Positions 52,412 through 62,344 of a DNA stretch of 64,000 nucleotides are shown here, piece by piece. Below the pieces are notes generated by a model that saw nothing but the letters and a program-made list of their open reading frames with translations, made no database searches and was not told the DNA's origin. The DNA comes from Burkholderia sp. PAMC 26561 (lineage in GTDB: Bacteria > Pseudomonadota > Gammaproteobacteria > Burkholderiales > Burkholderiaceae): assembly GCF_001557535.2 (NCBI RefSeq), contig NZ_CP014315.1, forward strand, positions 744,001 to 808,000. The letters are read 5' to 3'. A program made the position numbers and the translations under genes. Numbering within the stretch: the first letter of the stretch is position 1; each line of letters starts with the position of its first letter.

Positions 52412-54820
52412 GTGAACCGTTTAGACCTCTCTGTTCTTCGACATTCCGGTTCAAAGCTGGCCGCTTGGATCAAGCCGTATGCCGCTATGCGCATTGCGCA
52501 CTTGCGCCGTCCCACGCGTCGCGGCGTGGTTCGCACGCTCGTGGCCATTCCCGCAGTCGCGCTGCTCTATGTGCTGTTGCTGATCCCCTTTACGCCGGGC
52601 ATCGGGGATCTGCGTCGTGCCAAGATCGAGCAACCCGCTCAACTCTATTCCGCCGATGGCAAGCTGCTCGCCGAGTTTCGCCCGACCAACCGTGAATGGG
52701 TGCACCTTGCGGATATCTCGCCGAACGTGATCGATGCGCTGATCGCTACCGAGGATCATCGCTTTTATACGCACCACGGCCTCGACTGGCGCCGCACCGG
52801 GTCCGCTGCGCTGCACACGTTTTCCGGCAGCCGCCAGGGCGGCTCGACGATCACTCAGCAACTCGCGCGCAATCTTTATCCCGATGAGATCGGCCGTTCG
52901 CAGACGCTCACACGCAAGCTCAAGGAAGCGATCACCGCGCTCAAGATCGAAGCGCTTTATACCAAGAGCGAGATCCTCGAAACCTATCTGAACACGGTGC
53001 CGTTCCTGTACAACGCGTATGGCATCGAAATGGCGGCGCGTACTTACTTCGATAAATCCGCCGGCCATCTGGATCTGCTCGAAAGCGCCACGCTGATCGG
53101 GATGCTCAAGGGCAATAGCTACTACAACCCGGTGATCAATCCGGAGCGCGCCGTGCAGCGCCGCAATACCGTGCTTGCGCAGATGGTCAAGTTCGGGCAT
53201 CTGTCGCCGGCCGCTTATGAAACGCTCCGGCGCCGGCCATTGCGTATCGACTTTGAACGGCAGGTCGAGGCGCCCGGCCGCGCGCCGCATTTTGCGCAGC
53301 AGTTGCGCAGGTGGCTGATCGACTGGGCCGACAGCAACGACTACAACATCTATTCGGATGGACTGGTAGTGCGTACGACCATCGATTCACGCCTGCAGGC
53401 CATGGCGACGCAAGCGGTCATCTGGCAAGGCAACCAGCTTCAGCCGATCGCCAATGCCGCGTGGGGCGCGCGCAGCGGCTGCAATGGCGGCAATGCCGAC
53501 GTGGTCCGCGCGTTCGTGCGCGAGACGCCGCAGTATCGCGCGGCGAAAGATGCCGGACAAACCGATGCCGATATCATCAAGCATCTCAACGCTGATCGCC
53601 CTTTCATGCAGGCGCTGTGCGACAACAAAACGCGTGTGCAGGCGGCGTTTCTCGCCATTGATCCACGTAACGGGCAAGTGAAGGCGTGGGTCGGCAGTCG
53701 CGACTTCAGCACGGATCCGTTCGATCACGTCCAGCAGGCGCGCCGCCAGCCGGGTTCCACGTTCAAGCCTTTCGTGTACGGCGCGGCCTTTGCGCAGGGC
53801 TCGAAACCGGACGATACCCTTGTCGATCAAGCCGTCGAGATTCCGCTTGCCGGCGGAGAAATCTGGCGTCCGAACGACGAAACGCCGCCAAGCGGACAGC
53901 CCGTGACGTTGCGCGACGGGCTTGCTTACTCACGCAACCGCATTACCGCACAACTCGTGCAAAACGTCGGCCCGTACAAGGTCGCGAGACTCGCACGTGC
54001 GATGGGCGTGCGCGACAGCCCGCTCGACGCGGTGCCGTCGCTTGCGCTCGGCACGAGCCCCGTCACGCTCAAGGAGATGGTCGCGTCTTACGGCACGATC
54101 GCCAATGGCGGCGCGCGTATCGAACCGATGCTTGTGACGCGTATCGAAAACCGCAAGGGCGAGGTGCTTGCGCAATTTGCGCCGAACAAACCCGAGCAGG
54201 CGCTCTCGCCAGCCGCAGATCATGAACTGCTCGACGTGATGCGGGACGTGGTGAATCGCGGGACGGGCACGGCCATCCGGAACCGCTTCGGCATTCGCGC
54301 CGATGTTGCAGGCAAGACCGGCACGACGCAGGACAACGCCGATGGCTGGTTCATCCTGATGCATCCGCAACTCGTTGCGGGTGCGTGGGTCGGTTTCAAC
54401 GACAGCCGCGTGACGCTGCGCAGCGACTACTGGGGGCAGGGCGCGCATAGTGCGTTGCCTATCGTCGGTGACTTCTTCCAGCGCTCGTTGAGAAACCGGA
54501 TGATCGATCCGCGCGAGCGTTTCGTGATGGAACCGCAAACCGGCTTCTTCGAGTCGATGCGCAACCGCTTGCAAGACTGGTATCAACGCGTGTTCGCGCC
54601 GAAGCCCGAGCCGAAGGCCGCGCCTGTGAAGCGTAATCCGCCGCGCCGGACTGCGCCTCCGGTCGTGGCCAAGGCTCCGGCATCTTCATCAGCCCCGCAG
54701 CCACCCATCCTGCAGCCGCCGCACTCCGAGCCCAGCGACATACGCGACGAAGGTTTTGCCGGGCTGGTTCCGGACCTGGCGCCGACCATCGACCCGGCGA
54801 GCGCATCGGCGGCGCCTTAG
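52412..54820 (+). CDS. Class A penicillin-binding protein (GT51 transglycosylase plus transpeptidase)
   Basis: 802 residues. One N-terminal membrane anchor (AIPAVALLYVLLLIPFTPGI). The GT51 domain shows ATEDHRFYTHHGLDWRRTG with catalytic Glu, and GGSTITQQLARNLYP. The transpeptidase domain shows PGSTFKPFVYGAAF (SxxK, near residue 448), SRN near residue 510 and KTGTTQDNADGWF (KTG, near 634). The C-terminal 70 residues are a Pro/Ala/Lys-rich tail. It polymerises and cross-links peptidoglycan in the periplasm. The start at GTG 52412 has a weak ribosome site; ATG 52487 is possible. Confidence 0.92.
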   Translation: MNRLDLSVLRHSGSKLAAWIKPYAAMRIAHLRRPTRRGVVRTLVAIPAVALLYVLLLIPFTPGIGDLRRAKIEQPAQLYSADGKLLAEFRPTNREWVHLADISPNVIDALIATEDHRFYTHHGLDWRRTGSAALHTFSGSRQGGSTITQQLARNLYPDEIGRSQTLTRKLKEAITALKIEALYTKSEILETYLNTVPFLYNAYGIEMAARTYFDKSAGHLDLLESATLIGMLKGNSYYNPVINPERAVQRRNTVLAQMVKFGHLSPAAYETLRRRPLRIDFERQVEAPGRAPHFAQQLRRWLIDWADSNDYNIYSDGLVVRTTIDSRLQAMATQAVIWQGNQLQPIANAAWGARSGCNGGNADVVRAFVRETPQYRAAKDAGQTDADIIKHLNADRPFMQALCDNKTRVQAAFLAIDPRNGQVKAWVGSRDFSTDPFDHVQQARRQPGSTFKPFVYGAAFAQGSKPDDTLVDQAVEIPLAGGEIWRPNDETPPSGQPVTLRDGLAYSRNRITAQLVQNVGPYKVARLARAMGVRDSPLDAVPSLALGTSPVTLKEMVASYGTIANGGARIEPMLVTRIENRKGEVLAQFAPNKPEQALSPAADHELLDVMRDVVNRGTGTAIRNRFGIRADVAGKTGTTQDNADGWFILMHPQLVAGAWVGFNDSRVTLRSDYWGQGAHSALPIVGDFFQRSLRNRMIDPRERFVMEPQTGFFESMRNRLQDWYQRVFAPKPEPKAAPVKRNPPRRTAPPVVAKAPASSSAPQPPILQPPHSEPSDIRDEGFAGLVPDLAPTIDPASASAAP

Positions 54821-54893
54821 CAAGGGGCTCCCGTAACCCGTCATCGCAACTGTGGGAAAATCCCGCATCACTTTCGACAGACGGATTACGACG

Positions 54894-55796
54894 ATGAAAA
54901 TAGCAGTAATGGGTGCAGGCGCAGTCGGCTGTTATTACGGCGGCATGCTGGCGCGAGCAGGACATGAGGTGACGCTGATCGGCCGCCCGAATCACGTCGA
55001 GGCGATCACGCGTGACGGCTTGCGCATGCAGACCCTGACCTTCGACGAACACGTGCGCGTGACCGCGAGCAGCGAGGCGAGTGCGGTCGAAGGTGCATCG
55101 CTCGTGCTGTTCTGCGTCAAATCCACCGATACCGAAAGCGCCGCCGCGGAAATCAAACCGCATCTCGCCAAGGATGCATTGGTGCTCGTCCTGCAAAACG
55201 GCGTCGATAACGCCGACCGCGTGCGCACGGTCGTAGCGCAGGAAGTGGCTGCGGCCGTTGTCTATGTGGCGGCCGGCATGGAAGGTCCCGGTCACGTGCG
55301 GCATCACGGGCGCGGCGACCTGGTGATCGAGCCATCGAGTAAAAGCGAAGCTGTCGCCCGCGAGCTGATCGATGCGCAGATCCCCACCGAAATCTCCCCC
55401 AACGTTCGCGGCGCGCTCTGGGCCAAGCTGATCCTGAACTGCGCGTACAACGCGCTCTCCGCGATCGCGCAGCTGCCCTATGGACCCCTCGCCGGGAACG
55501 CAAGCATCCAGGCGTGCATGCGCGATATCGTCGGGGAATGCCTCGCAGTCGCGAAGGCGGAAAACATCACCATTCCCGGCGATGTCGATGCGTCCGTGCG
55601 CATGATCGCAGAGAAGATGCCGACGCAATATTCATCGACGGCGCAAGACGTCGCGCGTTCGAAGCCCAGCGAGATCGATCATCTGAACGGGTTGATCGTG
55701 CGGCTGGGGGAAACGCATGGCATCGCCACGCCGGCCAATCGCGTGCTGCACGCGCTCGTGAAGGTCATCGAGACGAAGTACGGCAGCCGCGCCTGA
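54894..55796 (+). CDS. panE: 2-dehydropantoate 2-reductase family protein
   Basis: 300 residues from ATG 54894. The NADPH-binding loop MGAGAVGCYYGGMLARAGHE (GxGxxG) is at the N-terminus. LFCVKSTDTESAA and LQNGVDNAD are the conserved KxxD-like and QNG segments, and LWAKLILNCAYNALSAIAQL holds the catalytic Lys. This is the ApbA/PanE fold, which reduces ketopantoate in pantothenate synthesis. Burkholderia genomes often hold several paralogues, so the true pathway role is uncertain without comparison. It stands alone between the PBP and the c-di-GMP gene. Confidence 0.85.
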   Translation: MKIAVMGAGAVGCYYGGMLARAGHEVTLIGRPNHVEAITRDGLRMQTLTFDEHVRVTASSEASAVEGASLVLFCVKSTDTESAAAEIKPHLAKDALVLVLQNGVDNADRVRTVVAQEVAAAVVYVAAGMEGPGHVRHHGRGDLVIEPSSKSEAVARELIDAQIPTEISPNVRGALWAKLILNCAYNALSAIAQLPYGPLAGNASIQACMRDIVGECLAVAKAENITIPGDVDASVRMIAEKMPTQYSSTAQDVARSKPSEIDHLNGLIVRLGETHGIATPANRVLHALVKVIETKYGSRA

Positions 55797-55989
55797 TCCA
55801 CGTCGAAACACGTCCGAACCGGCATCCTTGGACGTTCCACATGGACATAAGCTCGATATGCAGGAATTTTTGGCCAATCTTTGAAGGCAGATGTAATTCG
55901 CCATAAAGTCCGGGCCTTTTCAGACGTTAAACGAACGCATACCTGACTTTCTCGCGTCGGGATTTACGTCGTCGATCCGGAGCATGTCA

Positions 55990-58074
55990 ATGTTAGTGGG
56001 GAGTTTCGACAGCCTGCTGGTGCTGTTCTCTTTTATTGTCGCCGTTTTGGCGTCGTACACGGCGCTTGACCTCGTCGGCCGGATCTCGAGCGCCGGGCGC
56101 GTGTCCGCCCGCTGGTGGCTGTGCGGCGGCGCGCTTGCAATGGGTCTCGGCGTCTGGTCGATGCACTTCGTCGGCATGCTCGCCTTTCATCTGCCGATCA
56201 AGCTCGGGTTCGATTTCGGCCTGACCGTGGTATCACTTCTGATCGCGGTTGCGTCATCGTTGCTCGCGTTGTGGATCGCCAGCCGGGACAATCTTCCGGG
56301 CAAGCACCTCGTCCTCGGCGCGTTGCTGCTGGGCGGTGGCATCGCCGCGATGCACTACACCGGCATGGCCGCGTTGCAGATGGAACCGGGCATTGTCTAT
56401 ATCCCGGCGCTGGTCGCCGCTTCCGTTGCAATCGCCGTCACGGCCGCCGGCGCGGCGCTGTGGATTGCGTTCCGGCTGCGCGCCTACAGCTCGCGCGTGC
56501 GCAGCTACCGGGTCGGCGCCGCGCTCGTGATGGGCGGGGCCGTCGTAGCAATGCACTACACCGGCATGGCGGCGGCGCGTTTTCCGTTGGGCTCGATTTG
56601 CGGCGCCGCGCGTGGCGGATTGCATAACGATACGCTCGCGCTGCCGATCATCGTCGTGACGATCGCCGTGCTTGCCGTCGTGCTGATCACGTCGGTGCTC
56701 GACCTGCGGCTGGAGATGCAGACCGCGGCGCTCTCGGCGTCGCTGGAAGAAGCGAACGAGGAGTTGTCGTATCTGGTCCTGCACGACAACCTGACCAAGT
56801 TGCCGAACCGCGTGCTGCTCGAAGAACGCCTGAAGTCCGCGATCGATTCCGCCAAATTGGCTGATTCCACCCAGCAGTGCTTTGCGGTGATGTTTCTCGA
56901 CCTCGACGGTTTCAAGAGCGTGAACGATACCTTCGGACATGCCATCGGCGACCTGCTGCTCATGCAGACAGCCGACCGCATCCGCGCCAACGTCCGCTTG
57001 CAGGACACGTGCGCGCGGGTAGGAGGCGATGAATTCGTGCTGATCGCGAGCGTGCGCGAACCGGCCGATGCATCGATCATCGCGGACAAGCTGGTCTCGG
57101 CTATCGACGACCCGTTCAATGTCGCGGGACATGATCTGCGGGTCTCGGTGAGCATCGGCATTGCGTTGTATCCGGGTGACGGCGAGGAAGTCGAAGTGTT
57201 GCTCAAGAACGCGGACGTCGCGATGTATCACGCGAAATCCGTTGGCCGCAATCAGGCTTGCTTCTTCGAAGGTGCAATGAATACGCACACGGAAGATCAC
57301 CTTGCGCTTTTGCAAGACCTGCGGCTCGCGCGTAAACGGCGTCAGTTCGTCCTGCACTACCAGCCGAAATTCGTCGCCCCGAGCGGACCGATCACGGGCG
57401 TCGAAGCGTTGCTGCGCTGGAATCATCCGACACGCGGCCTCATTCCACCCGACACGTTCATTCCGATCGCGGAGCGGACCGGTCTGATCGTGCAGATAGG
57501 GGAATGGGTTATCGACGAAGCGTGCCGGCAGGTTTCGCAATGGCGTCGCGCGGGGCGTCCCACGCTTACGATGGCCGTCAACATCTCGGCCCTGCAGTTC
57601 GGCAACGCGCGGCTCGTGCCGGCCGTGAAGAGCGCGCTGGAAAGGTATCAGCTCGAAGGCGACGCGCTGACACTGGAGATCACGGAATCGACGGCCATGC
57701 GTGACGTCGATACCAGCCTCGAGATTCTCGAACGTCTGCGTGCGCTTGGCGTGCGCATTTCCATCGATGATTTCGGCACCGGGTATTCGAGCCTGCTTTA
57801 TCTCAAGCGCCTGCCGGCGAGCGAGCTGAAAATCGATCGCGGGTTCGTGAGCGAACTCGTCGCCGGCGGTGAGGACGCGGCGATCGTAGCGGCCATCATC
57901 GCGCTCGGACAGACGCTCAATCTGAAGATCGTGGCTGAGGGCGTCGAGACCGACGCGCAGCAGGATCTGCTGACGCGCCTTGGGTGCGACTCCTTACAGG
58001 GATTCCTGCTCGGACGCCCGATGCCCGCCCTCGAATTCGAAGACCTTGGGCGCGCGATGCCTCAGAACGTGTGA
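55990..58074 (+). CDS. MHYT-sensor diguanylate cyclase/phosphodiesterase (GGDEF-EAL)
   Basis: 694 residues. Seven or so membrane helices carry three MHYT-type motifs (SMHFVGMLAF, AMHYTGMAAL, AMHYTGMAAA), a proposed redox/gas/metal sensor. A GGDEF domain follows with an intact RVGGDEFVLIA near residue 346, then an EAL domain with GVEALLRWNHP near residue 472, and the loop-6 region IDDFGTGYSSLLYLKRLP. Both catalytic motifs look intact, so it may make and degrade c-di-GMP. ATG 55990 lies 7 bases after GGAG; ATG 55984 is one base from it and less likely. Confidence 0.93.
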   Translation: MLVGSFDSLLVLFSFIVAVLASYTALDLVGRISSAGRVSARWWLCGGALAMGLGVWSMHFVGMLAFHLPIKLGFDFGLTVVSLLIAVASSLLALWIASRDNLPGKHLVLGALLLGGGIAAMHYTGMAALQMEPGIVYIPALVAASVAIAVTAAGAALWIAFRLRAYSSRVRSYRVGAALVMGGAVVAMHYTGMAAARFPLGSICGAARGGLHNDTLALPIIVVTIAVLAVVLITSVLDLRLEMQTAALSASLEEANEELSYLVLHDNLTKLPNRVLLEERLKSAIDSAKLADSTQQCFAVMFLDLDGFKSVNDTFGHAIGDLLLMQTADRIRANVRLQDTCARVGGDEFVLIASVREPADASIIADKLVSAIDDPFNVAGHDLRVSVSIGIALYPGDGEEVEVLLKNADVAMYHAKSVGRNQACFFEGAMNTHTEDHLALLQDLRLARKRRQFVLHYQPKFVAPSGPITGVEALLRWNHPTRGLIPPDTFIPIAERTGLIVQIGEWVIDEACRQVSQWRRAGRPTLTMAVNISALQFGNARLVPAVKSALERYQLEGDALTLEITESTAMRDVDTSLEILERLRALGVRISIDDFGTGYSSLLYLKRLPASELKIDRGFVSELVAGGEDAAIVAAIIALGQTLNLKIVAEGVETDAQQDLLTRLGCDSLQGFLLGRPMPALEFEDLGRAMPQNV

Positions 58075-58183
58075 CGCAGGTCCACGGGGACAGCGCTTGC
58101 GTGTTCGTCGTGAATGGCGATGATGGAAGGCCTGAAGATTGCGTAGGGTCGTGAAATCAGTTACCCCCAGGGGAGGCGCCAGC

Positions 58184-58987
58184 GTGAAGATCGCAACGTT
58201 CAACATCAATGGCATCCGGTCGCGGTTGCCCGCCTTGCTTGAGTGGCTGGAGCGCGAAGCGCCGGATGTGGTTTGCCTGCAGGAGCTCAAGGCGCAGGAC
58301 GGGGCGTTTCCCATCGACGAAATCCGCGCAGCCGGTTATGGCGCGATCTGGCATGGTCAGCAATCGTGGAACGGGGTGGCGATCCTCGCAAAGGGCGCCG
58401 ATCCGCTTGAAAGCCGCCGCGGCTTGCCGGGCGGCGAGGACGATACCCATAGCCGCTATATAGAGGCAGCGGTCGACGGCATGTTGATCGGTTGTCTTTA
58501 TCTGCCCAACGGCAATCCGCAGCCGGGACCGAAGTTCGACTACAAGCTTGCCTGGTTCGAGCGTCTGATCGAATATGCGGCGACGCTTTATGCGAGCGGC
58601 CATCCGGTGGTGCTGGCGGGCGACTTCAACGTCATTCCCACCGACGAAGACATCTACAACACACGGTCGTGGAAGAAAGACGCGTTGCTGCAGCCCGAGA
58701 GCCGCGAATGCTATGCGCGTCTGCTGGAGCAAGGCTGGACGGACTCGCTGCGCGCGACGCATCCCGACGAACGCATCTACACGTTCTGGGACTACTTTCG
58801 CGAACACTGGAAGACGAATTCGGGCCTGCGGATCGACCATGTACTTCTGAGTGCGGATCTGGCGCCGAAGCTCCGTGGCGCGGGCGTCGACCGCTGGGTG
58901 CGCGACCAGCCGCATGCAAGCGATCACGCGCCAGTCTGGATTGAACTCGGCCCAAAACCGCGAAGCAGGGCGGCGAAAAAGAAGTGA
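58184..58987 (+). CDS. xthA: Exodeoxyribonuclease III (AP endonuclease)
   Basis: 267 residues from GTG 58184, seven bases after a strong GGGGAGG. It has KIATFNINGIRSRLPALLEW (Asn), VVCLQELKAQDGAFP (metal-binding Glu), GCLYLPNGNPQPGPKFDYKL (catalytic Tyr), LAGDFNVIPTDEDI (Asp/Asn) and LRIDHVLLSADL then HASDHAPVWIEL (Asp-His pair). All catalytic positions of the exonuclease-endonuclease-phosphatase fold are present. It cleaves abasic sites and 3' blocked ends in base-excision repair. Confidence 0.93.
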   Translation: MKIATFNINGIRSRLPALLEWLEREAPDVVCLQELKAQDGAFPIDEIRAAGYGAIWHGQQSWNGVAILAKGADPLESRRGLPGGEDDTHSRYIEAAVDGMLIGCLYLPNGNPQPGPKFDYKLAWFERLIEYAATLYASGHPVVLAGDFNVIPTDEDIYNTRSWKKDALLQPESRECYARLLEQGWTDSLRATHPDERIYTFWDYFREHWKTNSGLRIDHVLLSADLAPKLRGAGVDRWVRDQPHASDHAPVWIELGPKPRSRAAKKK

Positions 58988-59635
58988 GAAAAAGCGGGGC
59001 CTGAGGCCTTTGCGACAACAACGCAACATTTTTCGATCATTGCGATGCCGCCCTCCGGCCCGGCTCGCAACCACAGCGCGCAGGGCTTCCATCCATCTCA
59101 ACACGCGCCTGCGGCCCATTCGCAGGCGATTGGGCATGCTTTGCCCGCTACCCGCGATATTGATGGAACAGTTTTGCATCATTTTCAAAAACGCCCTGCG
59201 CATGCCTTCCCTATCAAGGCTTTGCACCGGGAAAGCCTCGATTTCCATGCATTCCGGAGCCCGCGAAGGGCCTCCGGCAAGGCATTTGGCAGACAAAAGT
59301 GATTGCAGGAATTAATCCGACGGATAAACGCGCGACCGTCCCGATCTGTTCAAAACTGAAACGTAAACCTTTACGCCCTGAATGTGCGCTGCTGTATAGC
59401 CCAGCTATGCCCTTGCTGGCATTGAGTTTGAGGCTCTCTGGCACGGTCCTCGCTAAGTATGTGGTGCAGCACTCGTTAATGTTGAAACAAAGAGAAACAA
59501 ACGACAGGCACGAACTGCTTCGGGGCTGGCCAGGAATCGGGATTTAGATTGATGCCGTCAGATGCATCACGAAACGCGAAACCGGCCGGAATAAAAAAAC
59601 GGCGCACCGCGCAAAAATATAAAGAGAAGATCATC
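58988..59635. other. Intergenic region between xthA and the Crp/Fnr gene
   Basis: About 650 bp. A short hairpin, GGCCT-G-AGGCC at 58998-59008 followed by TTT, lies 11 bases after xthA and may terminate it. The rest holds the promoter of the Crp/Fnr-type gene. The frames here have no ribosome site or family resemblance, so nothing else can be supported. Confidence 0.4.
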
Positions 59636-60370
59636 ATGCTGACCCTTCAGTCCGACCTGCACGGCAATCATCTGTTGGGTGCGCTTCCCGCGCACGAATG
59701 GCAAGCGCTCACGCCCCACCTCGAGCTTGTTCAGCTTCGTACCGAGCAGTTGCTTTGCGATTCGGGACAGCGCATTCAGCATGTGTATTTTCCGACGACG
59801 GCCATCATCTCGCTTCTCCACACCATGGAAGACGGCGGTTCGGTCGAGATCGCAGCCATCGGCCGTGAAGGCATGACGGGTGTTCCAGTGCTGACAGGCG
59901 GCGACACGATGCCCACTCGCGTCCAGGTCCAGTGCCCGGGTTTCGCTTATCGCATGAGCGCATCGGCCTTGCGTGAACAGTTCGGCCGCTCGGACTTCCT
60001 GCGCCGCCTGATGCTTCTCTATATGCAAGCACTTCTGACGCAGGTCGCGCAAACCGCGGCGTGCAACCGTCATCACTCGCTCTCCAAGCAGTTGTGCCGC
60101 TGGTTGCTGATCGAGATCGACCGTACGCCGACTGACAATCTGCAAGTCACGCAACAAATGATCGCGGACATGCTGGGCGTGCGCCGTGAAGGCGTGACCG
60201 AAGCGGCAGGAAAACTCCACGATGCCGGCCTGATCCATCACAGCCGCGGCAGTATCAAGGTGCTTGATCGTGCGGGACTGGAGGAGCGTGCGTGCGAATG
60301 CTACGGCATCGTCAAGCGCGAGTTCGACCGCATGCTGCCCCGCATCCGCCAGACCGAAGAAGTCAGCTAA
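59636..60370 (+). CDS. Crp/Fnr-family transcriptional regulator
   Basis: 244 residues from ATG 59636, with AGAGAA upstream. The N-terminal half is a cyclic-nucleotide-binding-like beta-roll (LLCDSGQRIQHVYFPTTAII; VEIAAIGREGMTGVPVLTGG). The C-terminal winged helix is LQVTQQMIADMLGVRREGVTEAAGKL. It lacks an Fnr-type N-terminal Cys cluster, so oxygen sensing by an Fe-S centre is unlikely. The PTTAIISLLHTMEDGG pattern is common in Burkholderia/rhizobial Crp-like proteins of unknown ligand. Targets cannot be assigned. Confidence 0.88.
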   Translation: MLTLQSDLHGNHLLGALPAHEWQALTPHLELVQLRTEQLLCDSGQRIQHVYFPTTAIISLLHTMEDGGSVEIAAIGREGMTGVPVLTGGDTMPTRVQVQCPGFAYRMSASALREQFGRSDFLRRLMLLYMQALLTQVAQTAACNRHHSLSKQLCRWLLIEIDRTPTDNLQVTQQMIADMLGVRREGVTEAAGKLHDAGLIHHSRGSIKVLDRAGLEERACECYGIVKREFDRMLPRIRQTEEVS

Positions 60371-60430
60371 GCCTCTTACAGGCATGCGTCGTGCTGCCTC
60401 TGTCGGCCATGACCGGATGCGGAGCGCAGG

Positions 60431-61138
60431 GTGACGAGTCGGATCGTTTCAGTTGTGTTGTTGCTTGCGTTCTTTGCCGCGATGGCGTTCGGTTATCTGG
60501 TGCAGGTGGGGCGCGTCGCCGTGCCCGATCGATACAACCCGTTCACACCAATCGATGTTCACGCACCCCCGGGACCGCTCACAACGTTGAAGATGTGGCG
60601 GACTACGCATGATGCAACACTCTGCGCGGCCGCACTCGAACAGTCGGGTCTTGTGTATCGGCCGGTTGCTGATACATCAGGGCCGGGCGGGTGTGTATTG
60701 AAGGATGTGGTGCGCATCACGCAATCGGACAGTCTGCGTTTCAGCTCGCCGTTCATGGCCACTTGTCCGCTCGCGGTCGGAATCGCCTTCTTCGAGCATC
60801 AGTATCTACAGCCCGCCGCCGCCGAGCTTTACGGCGAGCGCGTGTCGCACGTGGAACATGTCGGCAGCTATGCATGCCGCAACGTCAATCATCAGCAGGA
60901 CACGGCGCTCAGCCAGCACGCAAGTGCGAATGCCATCGATTTGACGGGCTTCGTGCTCGCCGGTGGCAAGCGCATCACGCTTGACGGTTGGGACGATGCT
61001 TCACGGGACGGGGCTTTCCTGCACCGCGTGCATGAAGGCGCTTGCCACGCGTTTCGAACCATGCTCGGTCCCGACTACAACGCCTTGCACAAGACGCATT
61101 TTCACGTGGACATGGGCCCGTACAGCATCTGCCGATGA
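60431..61138 (+). CDS. Extensin-like C-terminal domain protein, membrane-anchored
   Basis: 235 residues from GTG 60431, six bases after GGAG. One N-terminal hydrophobic segment (IVSVVLLLAFFAAMAFGYLV) acts as an uncleaved anchor or signal. The rest matches the bacterial extensin_C domain: SGPGGCVLKDVVRI, FMATCPLAVGIAFFEHQYLQ, YACRNVNHQQDTALSQHASANAIDLTGF and HKTHFHVDMGPYSICR. The conserved His/Asp and four Cys resemble a periplasmic, DacB/VanY-like hydrolase, but activity is unproven. Widely found as a single gene. Confidence 0.87.
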   Translation: MTSRIVSVVLLLAFFAAMAFGYLVQVGRVAVPDRYNPFTPIDVHAPPGPLTTLKMWRTTHDATLCAAALEQSGLVYRPVADTSGPGGCVLKDVVRITQSDSLRFSSPFMATCPLAVGIAFFEHQYLQPAAAELYGERVSHVEHVGSYACRNVNHQQDTALSQHASANAIDLTGFVLAGGKRITLDGWDDASRDGAFLHRVHEGACHAFRTMLGPDYNALHKTHFHVDMGPYSICR

Positions 61139-61200
61139 TCGCCCGCGGCAGGTACGGGTTGCATCGACTGGATTGTTGTCGAGAGTCTCTCGATCTCCGT

Positions 61201-61512
61201 TCAGCGGGTTTCTGCCAACGCGGGTTGACTCGTCAGCTGCAGGATCGAAAGCGACACGCGGCTATGCGTGAGGATGAATATGCGAATGTCGTAGGGAATG
61301 CTGCGCAGGAGTTGCATCGGGCCGTAGACCAGAAGCAGCGCGGCCATTTCGCATCGCGTGGACAATTGCACGAGCGGCAGTGCCGCGATCAGCAGAAGCA
61401 GCACAACATCGATCCATGACAGATTAAAGCGGTTTCCTGACCGGCGATATTGCTGCGCGTGCTTCGACAAAAAGCGCAGCGATTCTTGTGTGAACACCAG
61501 ATGTGGCGGCAT
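61201..61512 (-). CDS. Small hypothetical membrane protein
   Basis: 103 residues from ATG 61512, with AAGGA nine bases upstream; an in-frame upstream start at 61602 lacks a site. Two hydrophobic spans are evident, IDVVLLLLIAALPLVQL and MAALLLVYGPMQLL. The N-terminus is charged (SLRFLSKHAQQYRRSGNRF). No family was recognised. It is convergent with the extensin gene. The ribosome site and helix pattern support a real gene. Confidence 0.55.
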   Translation of the reverse strand: MPPHLVFTQESLRFLSKHAQQYRRSGNRFNLSWIDVVLLLLIAALPLVQLSTRCEMAALLLVYGPMQLLRSIPYDIRIFILTHSRVSLSILQLTSQPALAETR

Positions 61513-61607
61513 GTTCGGTTTTCCTTGAGCGATTGACCCGTGGACACTGGGTCTCGTAAAGGCAAACACTGGAACGGGCCGTTCTATTCCATCAAATTGC
61601 AAGCCGG

Positions 61608-61900
61608 TTATGATCGGACGACAGCCGCATGAAAGCGACCTCGTTCTCGCGCAAGGGCGCTGTCGACCGCGTCGAGCATGTCCTGGTCGCGAAACGGCTT
61701 CGTCAGGAAATCCACTGCGCCGGCTTTCATCGCCCGCACCGACATTTCGATGTCGCCGTGACCCGTCATGGATTACACCTGGATGCGCAGGCCGTCTCGC
61801 ACCAAGTCGACCTGAAGCGCCAGGCCACTTTCTTGCCGCAGGCGTACATCGAGGATCAGGCAGCTCGGGACGTTCGGCTTCGGGCAGTCAAGACACTCGC
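61608..61900 (-). pseudogene. FixJ-type response-regulator receiver fragment
   Basis: Both parts of a receiver domain are readable: PSCLILDVRLRQESGLA (phospho-acceptor Asp in LILDV) and MTGHGDIEMSVRAMKAGAVD then FLTKPFRDQDMLDAVDSALA (switch Thr, Lys in TKP). An in-frame TAA at 61773-61775 replaces the residues expected between GLRIQV and MTGHGD. The start of the receiver is missing, and the frame ends at HAAVVRS with no DNA-binding domain. Not functional. Confidence 0.72.
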
Positions 61901-62117
61901 GCGCGCCTGGCTCTTCACGATCATGCACAACCTGTTTGCGAACCAGCGCCGTCATGCATCCATGCACGCGATCCATGTGAGTGTCAATGACGAAGGCGTG
62001 CCGGAAACCGAGTTCGCGGTTGCGGCGAATCAGACTCATCGCCTTGAAGTGCGCGACCACGATGCAGCGCTGCAGATGCTTTCCATTGAACTTTTGCGAG
62101 GACGTGAACGACCGTGA
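61899..62117 (+). pseudogene. ECF sigma-factor region 2 fragment
   Basis: ARAWLFTIMHNLFANQRRHA, then VPETEFAVAANQTHRLEVRD and HDAALQML, are the region 2/linker of an ECF sigma factor. The frame then stops (ELLRGRERP) before region 4, and the N-terminus is missing. It abuts the response-regulator fragment on the opposite strand at about 61900. The coding frame extends 5' only through antisense receiver sequence. Confidence 0.65.
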
Positions 62118-62344
62118 TTCCGGGTGCGAGCCACTCGGTCTACGAATCGCGTCCGAAGCAGGTCGCGGCTGTGATAGAAGATGCCGCTGAACATGCGCAA
62201 CAGTGACGTGTGAACACAGTGGATTTCGCCGCACGTCCTGCGCGAATTCGGATTTCACTGTAACGTCGCGACTTTGGGCGAGCGATTGAAGCAGATTGAA
62301 GCCGGCTGCGACGCTCGTGCCACGAAACCTTCGAATTTTTAAAC

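Noticed and set aside
58157..59296. Long minus-strand frame of 379 codons opposite xthA
   Set aside because: It is the antisense of a complete exonuclease III with all catalytic motifs, and its composition is Arg/His/Gln-rich as expected of a high-G+C shadow frame.
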